Shown here in pieces: positions 10,495 through 20,004 of a stretch of DNA of 30,000 nt; position 1 is the first letter of the stretch; every line of letters begins with the position of its first letter. Origin of the DNA: Anaeromyces robustus (lineage: Eukaryota; Neocallimastigomycota; Neocallimastigomycetes; Neocallimastigales; Neocallimastigaceae). The notes beneath the pieces were generated by a model that saw only the letters and a list, made by a program, of their open reading frames with translations, was not told the origin of the DNA and did not search any database. The position numbers and the translations under genes are program-made. The stretch covers positions 1-30,000 of the forward strand of contig MCFG01000384.1 of the NCBI GenBank assembly GCA_002104895.1, given 5' to 3'.

Positions 10495-11347
10495 GATATT
10501 AAGATAAATAATATAATCTGGGTAAAAAAAATATTATTTTTAAATTTCATACTTGTTAATATCTGGCATAATATTATATTATATTATAATGTAATAATTT
10601 TTTTATTTTCCTTTTTTTTTTTTTTTTTTTATTTTCTTTTGTTTTTTATTTTCTTTTTTTTTTTTTTATCATTTATTTAACTTTTTATTATTTGTAATTT
10701 GTATTAAATTAATAGAATCACCATGACATGACTTTTTTTTAAAAAATATTTTTATGCAAAAACAAAAGCAAAAGTATTTTATTAAAACAACAATAATTAT
10801 TTTATATAAGTATACTTCCATAAAAAAAATATTTTTTTCTGCTTCATTGTACATATAACATCAAATTATTAACTACAATTACAAAATTACAATAATATCT
10901 ATATATAGAAAATATAAGTTTTTTAAAAATAAAAAACTTTTATTTTCTTTAAATATATATAATAATTTTATTTAATTCATTTCATAATTATCATCCTACA
11001 TATATAATATATACAATGTTTTACTTATTTTTTTCTTTTTTTTTCCTTTTCTTTTAATTATTTTTTATATTTTTATTTATTTAATTTGTATTACAAGTTT
11101 ATAAACTAACATACCATCCAAAACTTTTAAAATAATAAAAACAGTTTTAATAAATAAATTACAAATGTTGTTTAATAACAGTTATATATGTATAAAGTAA
11201 TTTATTCATTTCAATTTTTTAATTTTTTTCTATTTATTTTTATTTTTATTATATTATTTATTAATTTATTTATTTATTTATTTATTTATTTATTATGTTT
11301 ATTATTGTTTATTATTATATTTATTATTATTATTTTTTGTTATTTAC

Positions 11348-11525
<178 letters not shown>

Positions 11526-11546
11526 GTTTTAATATTTTCAAGTTTT

Positions 11547-11601
<55 letters not shown>

Positions 11602-11602
11602 T
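11547..11602. repeat. (TTTA)n microsatellite, about 14 copies
   Basis: Tetranucleotide run just after the (ATT)n tract. A shorter TTTA run lies on the other side at about 11262-11292. Confidence 0.92.
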
Positions 11603-11772
11603 TATTTATCAATTTTTTTATTAATAATTTATTCATTTATTTATTTACTTTATTTATTTACTTATTTTCATTTATACTATTCATTTATCTAGATAAATAC
11701 TTCTACTTTTATTTATAATAAATTTTATATCTATTTAGCACATATATTATTATATATACATAATAATTTTTT

Positions 11773-13800
11773 CTATTGAAGGTTATTTTCACCCTCTGAT
11801 TTATTATCATTTTCTTCATTTTCAATATTATCTTTTACTTCATTTTCACTTTGTATTATTTCATCTTTTTTTTCATTTATTTCATTTTCATTAACATCTT
11901 CATCCATATTATTTTTTTCTGTTTTCTCTAGTGTATCAATATAAGAAACTTCTTTTATATTGCCTTTAATTGGTGCAACAATATCTTCTATTATTGGATT
12001 ACTTTCAATATTATGCTTAACACCACCATAAACACCTTTTAAAAATCCATTTATAATTGATGGAACCAATATGATTACTATAATTTTACATATTTCCTCA
12101 TATATTTGTCTTTCTCTCATTGTCCATATTTTATGTTCTTCACGTTGACCATATTGTTCTACAGCTTCAACATATAATTTTAAATTCTTTATGATACAAT
12201 CTAAGAAAGATTTTAAGCAAGATATAGGTGCAAAAATTCTTAAAGTATTATAAATATTAAAATATAAATTAATCATTAATGCTAAATATGGATAAGATAA
12301 TAATATTTCTTGGGGCTTAAAAATCGGTATTGATGAAGTTGAATTGTCTCCATTATTATTTTCATTTGAATTTATATTGTCTTCAACTTTATTAATTCCA
12401 TCTTGTATATATTTTAATTGCGATTCATTATTCTTTTCATACATACTTTGTATTTCACATTCTTTAAACCAAGTAATACATTTATCTGTACCAATTTGAA
12501 TTTGATCAATTATAATACTTTCAACATTTTTCTCAAATAGTTTTTCCATAATATGTCTAAAATCAATACCATTTTTACCTAAAGACATACCAAAATACAT
12601 TACTTGTACAGATAAAGAAGAAAGTTTTGCTATATCTTTAATTAATGGTAATTTCAATTTGAAAACTTCTACTATATCATTTATATTAGTAGTAATATAG
12701 GATGAAAGAATTAAAGAATATGAAAATTCATTATTTGATGATTCATCCGACAATATATTAGTATTATTATTAGAATTATTAGAATTTATTAGATTATTTG
12801 TTTTATTGAAAAATACATTACTATTATTAATAAATATTTCTATGTATTGGGTTATAATTTCAATAAAATGTTCCCTAAGTAAATCTATATACTTTCTTAA
12901 ATACTCATCTGGAGAATAATCTTTTACTTTGATTTCTGATAATAATGATTTTAAATATATATCCCTTTGCTGAAGAAATATTATAGGTAATTCATGAGAC
13001 TTAAATAAATCCATTTTTCGTAAATAATTAATAATACGAATACATAAAGGTAATTTAATGTTACCCCTTAAAAGTTGAATAAGTTGTGTAATCATTAATG
13101 CACTTGTTTCTTCAACTTCTTTTAATATTCTTTGTAAAAGATTGGAATCGGTATGATTTGACAATATTTTTTTAGTATGATTTTTTAATTCCATGGCTTC
13201 ATCGTAATAGCCATTTCTAATAAAAGTATCTAAAAGTTGTGGTATTTCAAGAATTTCAACAATTTTAGAATGTTGGTTTAATATAAGATCAATTCTATTT
13301 TTATCATCAACAAATTGATCTAAACATTTTGTGAAATCTTTACATGCATCTTCTATATTATCTAAGATATTTAATGATGAATCAATTTTATCATTTGTAC
13401 TTGCAAAAGATTTATTTATTTTCTGTGAACATTCATTTGCTTCAAGAAAATATTTATAATTGTTAAATGTTACAGATACTAATTGTTGGTCAATATATTT
13501 ACTATGGTCTTCAATTAATTGAGGTTCCTTTTTTAATTCCTCCACAGAAGATGCCATTAAATGATTCATATATTGTTGATATTCCTCATCTTCAAGTATT
13601 TTTTTATCAATTAAATTTTCATTCCCTTTTTTTAATAAATTATTTTTATTTATTGAATTTAATTCTTCTTTTTGTCTTTGTTGTTTATTGGCTTCTGATA
13701 ATAAATCAACTAATAAATTATTGAAATGACTTTCAGTAAATTGCTCTTTATTAAATTCATTCTCATTAATATTAATATCATTGTTCATGATGTTGTTCAT
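11773..13800 (-). CDS. COG8: conserved oligomeric Golgi complex subunit 8
   Basis: 675 residues in one exon. COG8 (Dor1 family) is a subunit of the COG tether, which captures vesicles for retrograde traffic within the Golgi. Recognition rests on the ordered landmarks of the family: a long N-terminal helical part with coiled coil (about 85-190), LLDTFIRNGYYDEAMEL near 190-206, ITQLIQLLRGNIKLPLCIRI near 232-255, FLQQRDIYLKSLL, then EYLRKYIDLLREHFIEIITQ followed by EIF. Human COG8 has matching phrases in the same order, from memory of the family. Asn/Ser-rich inserts (about 340-360 and 465-490) and a Glu/Asn/Lys tail (from about 615) make it slightly longer than the roughly 610-residue human protein. 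No signal peptide, as expected for a peripheral cytosolic protein. Two in-frame ATGs lie close together (13800, 13788); the first is taken. Confidence 0.9.
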   Translation of the reverse strand: MNNIMNNDININENEFNKEQFTESHFNNLLVDLLSEANKQQRQKEELNSINKNNLLKKGNENLIDKKILEDEEYQQYMNHLMASSVEELKKEPQLIEDHSKYIDQQLVSVTFNNYKYFLEANECSQKINKSFASTNDKIDSSLNILDNIEDACKDFTKCLDQFVDDKNRIDLILNQHSKIVEILEIPQLLDTFIRNGYYDEAMELKNHTKKILSNHTDSNLLQRILKEVEETSALMITQLIQLLRGNIKLPLCIRIINYLRKMDLFKSHELPIIFLQQRDIYLKSLLSEIKVKDYSPDEYLRKYIDLLREHFIEIITQYIEIFINNSNVFFNKTNNLINSNNSNNNTNILSDESSNNEFSYSLILSSYITTNINDIVEVFKLKLPLIKDIAKLSSLSVQVMYFGMSLGKNGIDFRHIMEKLFEKNVESIIIDQIQIGTDKCITWFKECEIQSMYEKNNESQLKYIQDGINKVEDNINSNENNNGDNSTSSIPIFKPQEILLSYPYLALMINLYFNIYNTLRIFAPISCLKSFLDCIIKNLKLYVEAVEQYGQREEHKIWTMRERQIYEEICKIIVIILVPSIINGFLKGVYGGVKHNIESNPIIEDIVAPIKGNIKEVSYIDTLEKTEKNNMDEDVNENEINEKKDEIIQSENEVKDNIENEENDNKSEGENNLQ

Positions 13801-14078
13801 TTTATTTTTATTTTCTGTTTTATAATTTTTTAATAATTAAAAAACAACAATAATTATATTATATAATATAGTTAATATTATAAAATATAAAGTATAAAAT
13901 ATTATATGTAAAAGTATTTATTTAATATGCAGAAGTATTTATTTAAATATAAATAGGTTTGTTTTGATTTAAAATGTAATTTCCATTACTTTAATTCCTT
14001 TTTGTTTTTATATATATATATATCATGTGATATTTCACATGAATGTATCACCTTAATATCCTTAATATATGTTCATAT
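13801..14078. other. COG8 upstream region
   Basis: AT-rich stretch between the COG8 start and the transposon. It has a short direct repeat (AGTATTTATTTA twice, near 13911-13945) and the palindrome listed separately. It should contain the COG8 promoter. Confidence 0.5.
14023..14042. promoter_or_regulatory. palindrome with two E-box-like TCACATGA arms
   Basis: TCATGTGA and TCACATGA arms are perfect inverted copies separated by TATT, about 225 bp upstream of the COG8 start. Each arm contains CACATG, an E-box variant recognised by some bHLH factors. Function as a regulatory site is inference; the symmetry is seen directly. Confidence 0.35.
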
Positions 14079-14087
14079 ATTATTCAT
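14079..14087. repeat. 9-bp target site duplication, left copy
   Basis: ATTATTCAT directly abuts the left end of the inverted-repeat element. The identical 9-mer abuts the right end at 15203-15211. Confidence 0.7.
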
Positions 14088-14091
14088 GAAT

Positions 14092-14139
14092 GTGTTGCAT
14101 TTCGCAATGTTGCATTTCGCAATATGATATGGGGCGCAT
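14092..14139 (+). repeat. left terminal inverted repeat block
   Basis: Holds two 15-bp subunits and one GGGGCGCATA box. A third, weaker piece (TTTTTGCAATGAGGCGCATA) follows at 14147-14166. These pieces are probable transposase-binding repeats. Confidence 0.75.
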
Positions 14140-14759
14140 ATTAAATTTTTGCAATGAGGCGCATAAAAAACAAATAAAGAAATGAAAAATTTTTTAACAC
14201 AAATTATGAAAGCCACGTTATGAAATAAAATAAAATAGAATTTAAAAAAATTAAATAAATAAATAAAAAATATATATATAAATAAATGAATAGAAAATAA
14301 ACAAATAAATAAATATTTCTTTTCTTATTAATTACTTAAAAAAAAAAAAATAAAGTAAAAAAATTAAAAAAAAAAAAATTATTATAAAATTAAATATATT
14401 TATATTATTTTTTTGATAAATGAATAATAATAAATAAAATAAAAGATAATAAATAATATAACAGTATTATATATGTATTTTTATTAAAAAGACGATAACA
14501 AATAATAAATAAAAAAAATAATATAAATTTTAGAATAAAGAAAAGAAACAAATAAATAAATATTTTTTTATTAATTACTTATTTACGAAAAAAAAAATAT
14601 AAAAATAAAAATTCATTATAAAATTAATTATTTTTATAAAATTTTTTTGATTTGAAATATTAAAAAAAAAAATTCAATATTATTAAAATATTAAATAAAA
14701 AATATAATTATAAAAAAAAATATTCAAAAAATATTCAATATTATTAAATTATTAAATAA

Positions 14760-15005
14760 AAAAAAATATTCAAAAAATATTCAATATTAATTAAATAAAA
14801 AAATATTGAAGAAATATTCAATATCATTAAATAAAAAAAATAAATAAAATATTATTAAAATAAAAAATATTCAATATCATTAAATAAAAAAAATAAACAA
14901 AATATTATTAAAATACTAAAAAAATATTCAATATCATTAAATAAAAAAAATAAATAAAATATTATTAAATTACTAAAAAAATATTCAATATTAAAAAAAA
15001 TATTA
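14760..15005. repeat. degenerate 53-57-bp tandem repeat inside the MITE
   Basis: Units beginning ATATTCAATATCATTAAAT start at 14814, 14867 and 14924; a divergent fourth (ATATTCAATATTAA) starts at 14981, and related pieces lie to the left. Spacing is 53, 57 and 57 bp. Another loose duplication, about 245 bp apart, links 14301-14423 with 14549-14656. The element's inside seems to have grown by local duplication. Confidence 0.65.
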
Positions 15006-15127
15006 AATATTATTATCATTAAATAAAAAAATATTATTAAATAAAAAAATATTATTAACTAAAAAAATATTATTAAATAAATAATTCTTTATATTATATT
15101 TTTATTTATTTAATTATTTATACAATT

Positions 15128-15196
15128 ATGCGCCCCATTGCGAAACGCAACATTGCGAATTGCAACATTGCGAAATGCAACATTGCGAAATGCAAC
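15128..15196 (-). repeat. right terminal inverted repeat block
   Basis: Read on the minus strand it holds four 15-bp subunits (TTGCATTTCGCAATG twice, then variants with AATTC and GTTTC middles) followed by GGGCGCATAA. The left end has only two full subunits, so the ends differ in copy number. Confidence 0.75.
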
Positions 15197-15202
15197 TCTC
15201 CC

Positions 15203-15211
15203 ATTATTCAT
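15203..15211. repeat. 9-bp target site duplication, right copy
   Basis: ATTATTCAT, identical to 14079-14087 and placed directly at the right end of the element. Confidence 0.7.
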
Positions 15212-16244
15212 TTATACTAGAAAAAAGAAAAAATTTATACTAGAAAAAGAAAAAAAAAATTATAAATTTGTATAAAATGGTTTAACAATAATATTTTTAA
15301 TTAATTGAATAATATTGTTATAAAAATGTACATCATGTGATATTATGATTAAAAACAATATTTTTATGGAATTTGAAATTATATTCTTTTTGATTTAGGA
15401 AAATAAAAAATTTATACCAAAAAATTTTCCATTATTATATAACTTTATTTATTATATTTTTGGTAAAAAAATATAAAATAATTATAAAATCTAAAAAAAA
15501 AAATATTTATTAAAATTTTTAAATTTCCATTTTTATTTGTTTAGTTTTAATATATTATATTAAAAATTAATAAAATCTAGTTATTTATTTTAACATTCAG
15601 GTTAATTTATATCACATATACTATCTAAAATTTTTATTCTATTATAAATGTAAATTATTTTTTTTTTTTTTTTTTGAAATTCTTTAAACTGCTTTTTGTT
15701 TTTTTTTTTTTGTTAATTAATATTGAACTATAATATTAAATTAAAAGATATAAAAAAATAATTTTACAAGTCATCAGTATTTTAGTTCTTGTAATCATTA
15801 TCTATAATAATTAAATTATAATTTCAATAGAACATAATATTATATATTATATTGATATTATTAATATTTTGCAAATTAATTATGAATAAAGTTTCAAAAT
15901 AAAAAAAAGGAGAAATGATCACCATATATTATATATTAATCTAATATATGATTACTTATTGTATACAAATAAAATTTACCATATTTATAATATTGTTTAT
16001 ATTTATAAATGCTTAATTTTATTATCAATTCAAATATTTTTTTTATTAATTAATTTTTGATGATTTATTTTTAAAAAACCTCTATTGTTAAAGTTAATAT
16101 TGTTATTTAATAATTAATTTATATTATTTATATATATTTATACATACATGACATAGTTTAATTTTTTTTTTTTTTATCTTTTTTCTTTCATTTAGTAGAG
16201 ATTATTTTGTTTTATTTTTTTTTTTTTTTTTGATAAAAAAAAAA
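15212..16244. other. mannanase upstream region
   Basis: AT-rich DNA with several T-runs (about 15658-15675, 15701-15711, 16161-16173, 16213-16231), the last one ending 14 bp before the start codon. No gene is seen. A 13-mer ATCATGTGATATT at 15332-15344 repeats the one at 14022-14034. Confidence 0.5.
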
Positions 16245-19200
16245 ATGGTTAATTTTTCAAAAATAATAAGTTCTCTTGCATTATTAGCAGCGCCAGCCGT
16301 TGCTACAATTGGAGGATATGTATACACCGAAGGAACAAATTTCTATATTGATGGGAAAAAAATTTATTTCTCAGGAACAAATACCTGTAAATATCAAAAC
16401 ATTGTAAATCTCTTTGCCTATTTATATTATTATTAAATATATATTATTATTATTTATTTGTTTATTTATTTATTATTTATTTATTATTTATTTATTTATT
16501 ATTTAAATATCAATATATATTTTAAAATTTACATTTGTATAACTGAAATTATAATTAATGAAATTTTATCAAATAAAAATTTTAATGTAATTTCAATAAT
16601 TGAAATTTCAAAAATGAATTGCAAAAATTAAATTCTAAAAAAATTATTTGTAAAATATATAAGACTTTTTACATAGTTCACAAAATGAAAGAGTTGATCT
16701 TGCCCTTGAGGTTTCTGCTAAACATAATCTTCAAGTAGTTCGTGCATGGGCATTTTGTGATTATAATGGTTGTGGTGATAAGCAATTTGTTAAATTCGAA
16801 AATGGAAAAGTAATTATAAAAATAAATTCTATAATAATTCCAATAAAAAAGCAATATTCTTTTTTATTTAAATATAACAAAATAATAACAACTATTTTTA
16901 TTTTAATATAAAGGCTATTTTCCTTGAAGATAATATGGAATCAATTGATTATTTTATTGCTGCTGCTTCACAAAGAAATATCAGATTAGTCTTAGCCTTT
17001 ACTGTAAAATATTCATAAATAATAAATATATTAATAAATATATATAGACAAATTAATATGATAAAAATTTATTAAAATTATAATTTATTATAATTAAAAA
17101 GAATAACTGGACTGATTATGGTGGTATGGATGCATGGGTTAAAGGCCTTGGTGGAAAATATCATGATGATTTCTATACTGATAAAGAAATTCGTAAAACA
17201 TTCAAAAGTTATATTAAAACCATAGTTACTCGTATTAATCGTCATACAAATATTCGTTATAGTGATGATCCAACTATTTTCTCTTGGCAATTAGCTAACG
17301 AACCAAGATGTGGAGATGGACCATCTGGACTTCCTCAATCCGGTAAATGTACACCAGAAGTTATTACTGAATGGGCTAATGATATTAGTTCATATATTAA
17401 AGAACTTGATAAAAATCATCTTGTCTCAGTTGGTTGTGAAGGTATTATATCGATAATTTTTTCTATATTTAAATACATAACTAGAAATATTCTTATAAAA
17501 AATAAAAAATAAAAAATAAAAAATAAACAATAAAAATAATATATTAAAAAAAAATATCATAACAAAAATAGGTTTTGGACTTGAAGCACCATCAGGTTCA
17601 AAAGGATTATATGCTTATAAATACGAAGAAGGAACAGATTTTGAAACTCTCACAGCATTACCAAATATCGACTATAACACATATCATTATTATCCAATTC
17701 CATGGGGTATGACTGATTTAATTGCACATACTAAAGATTGGATTGAAGCTCATCAAGCCGTTGGTAAAAAATTAAATAAACCAGTTGTATTTGAAGAATG
17801 GGGACTTGAAACACCAAAGGATTGTTCAAAAGAAGAACGTATTCAATATTATAAAACTTGGACTAAACAAATTCTTGATGCTGATGTTCCAATGAATATG
17901 TTTTGGTATACTGTTGGTGCTGATTATTATGGAACTGGTAATATATTAATAAATAATTATGATATATTTATTAATAAAATATTATATGTATTAATATTTA
18001 TTATCTATATAAATTATATTATCATTACTAGATAATTATATTCTCAAAGAGGATGAATTAACTGAATCAATTGATCCATTTACTGGTAAATATATATGTA
18101 TATTAATATTTAATACATTTTGAAATTAATAAAAATAATTATTTAGTATTTTATTTTATTTTATTTTATTTTATTTTATCTTATTTTACTTTTTTTTTTT
18201 TTTTTTTCTAAAAAAAAATAACAATAAAAATATTATTATATGTACATATTAATTATATATACCTTTTTAAATTTCATTACTACAGAGGCTATGTTGGAAA
18301 AAAGTGATTACCAATTAAAGACCAAATCTATTGGAAGAACTGATTTACCATCGATTTATTGGAAAGTAGAAGGATGTGGTGATTTATGGAGTCAATGTTC
18401 AAAGTAAGAATAATATAATTATATAATTATGAATATAAAAAAAAATTATCCAATCAATATTTATAATAACATAATATAATAACATTTTTAATAGTCTTTC
18501 AACTCAACCAGGTGTAAAATGTTGTTGTCATGGATGTCAATGTGTTTCTCATGATGATCTTTATGCTCAATGTAAACCAAGAGCACCAGGTATTAAAAAA
18601 AAAAAATAGAAATGATTTATATATAATAATATATATATTTAAATTTATATATATATTTGTATATTCATTTAATTATTAAAAAAAAAAAAATAGACTACAG
18701 AAACTCAACAATTCCAGATGCTGTAGAAATTGAACGTCTTCCAGGCGGTTCAGCACCAGTTACACCTAAAACAACTACTACCTCAGGAAGTTCACCAACT
18801 TCAGATACATCATGGTACCTTTTTATAAATAATAATTAAATAAAAAAAAAAAATAATATAAAGCATTGGTAACACTAAAATAATATTAATAATAATAATA
18901 ATAATAATAATTAAATACAATTAAAATAAATAGTTTCTCTATAGCATTAAATTACCCATGTTGTCAAGGTAATAACGTTGTTTATATAGATGATGATGGT
19001 GAATGGGGTTATGAAAATAATAACTGGTAAATTAACAATATAATATTATTTATATATAATATAAAAAATAGTAACTTGTATACTAATTTTGATTTAAATA
19101 TTTATAAATAAAAAAAAGGTGTGGTATTGGTAAAGGAAAATCAGAATCATGTACAGGAAAAAGTCAAGGGTAATTTAATCAATATATTATACAATAAATA

Positions 19201-19504
19201 TATATTATATTATTTACAATTTATTAAATATACCTATATATATATATAACAGTTACCCATGTTGTTCTTCATGTGATGTCATTTATACTGATGGTGACGG
19301 TAACTGGGGAGTGGAAAATAATGAATGGTAATTTATTTATATATTAATTAAATTATAAATAATCATTTAAAAAAAAAATAAAATAAAATAAAATTAATTA
19401 AAATAAATTAAAATAAAAATAAAAATGAAAATGAAAAATGATATTTAACAAATTTATATTAATATATATATTTTTTTAGGTGTGGTATTAAAGATTCATG
19501 CTAA
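16245..19504 (+). CDS. secreted GH5 endo-beta-1,4-mannanase with CBM1-like module and two fungal dockerins
   Basis: Thirteen hand-built exons: 16245-16386, 16664-16809, 16914-17003, 17102-17441, 17572-17937, 18032-18085, 18286-18403, 18495-18589, 18694-18814, 18934-19026, 19119-19169, 19253-19327, 19480-19504. The 571-residue product keeps frame at every GT-AG join. Residues 1-20 are a signal peptide. The GH5 domain (about 21-375) opens with [16 protein letters not shown] and has Arg74, the acid/base Glu193 in LANEP, His278, and nucleophile Glu315 in VVFEEWG, as in subfamily 7 mannanases. A Cys-rich module (about 407-447, ending DDLYAQCKP) resembles a divergent CBM1. A Thr/Ser/Pro linker leads to two fungal dockerins (491-532, 533-571) with YPCC and WGxENNxWCGI. 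The enzyme would cut beta-mannan while held on the fungal cellulosome. An upstream in-frame TTG is not the start; the ATG at 16245 is. Introns are 83 to 277 bp. Confidence 0.88.
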
Positions 19505-20004
19505 GAAATAAAAGCACCCAATAGAACTTTATAGTTCAGAAATATATAAAGAATAAAAATATTATTTTTATATCTTTTACTTTTTTTTTTTTTAAATAAA
19601 ATTTAAAACATTTTAAATAAAAAATTTTAAATGAAATTTTTTTTTTATGCGACATTACAATAATCATATTTATATTTCTTTTACACAATTTTATATATTA
19701 TTTTATAAAAAAATAAAATAAAATAAAATAAAATAAAATAAAAAATGAAAAATGAAATAAAATTAATAATAAAACAAAAAAAAAAAAAAATAAAAATAAA
19801 AAATAAAATTTAAATTACTTTCTTTGCCTTTATTTTTATTTTTACCATTTTTTGTTTTTGTTTTTGTTTTTTATTTTGTAATTTTTTTTTATGTTTATAG
19901 AAATATTATTACTTTTAAAAAAATTAAAAAAAAAAAAAAATTAAAATAAAATAAATAGAAAATATATATAGTTGATAATATAATAAATTATATTTAATAT
20001 AATA
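19505..20004. other. convergent 3' spacer
   Basis: 500 bp between the 3' ends of the mannanase and the following minus-strand gene. It holds AAAAT and T-run simple sequence and should contain both polyadenylation regions. No gene is seen. Confidence 0.65.

Larger units (their letters stand above)
14088..15202. mobile_element. non-autonomous Mutator-like MITE, 1115 bp
   Basis: The two ends are inverted copies. Read inward, each begins with G, and after seven bases has two copies of TTGCATTTCGCAATG (the last base differs in the second left copy), then GGGGCGCATA. Perfect 9-bp duplications (ATTATTCAT) flank the element exactly at the ends set by the inverted repeat. A 9-bp duplication with long terminal inverted repeats fits Mutator-like elements (MULEs); hAT (8 bp) and other families fit less well. 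The inside is AT-rich and has no open frame, so it would need a transposase made elsewhere. The ends are clearly richer in G+C than their surroundings. No other copy lies in this window. The element being a transposon is likely; the superfamily is less sure. Confidence 0.75.

Noticed and set aside
16230-16244. Earlier start for the mannanase
   Set aside because: The codon at 16230 is TTG. The ATG at 16245 gives a normal signal peptide directly.
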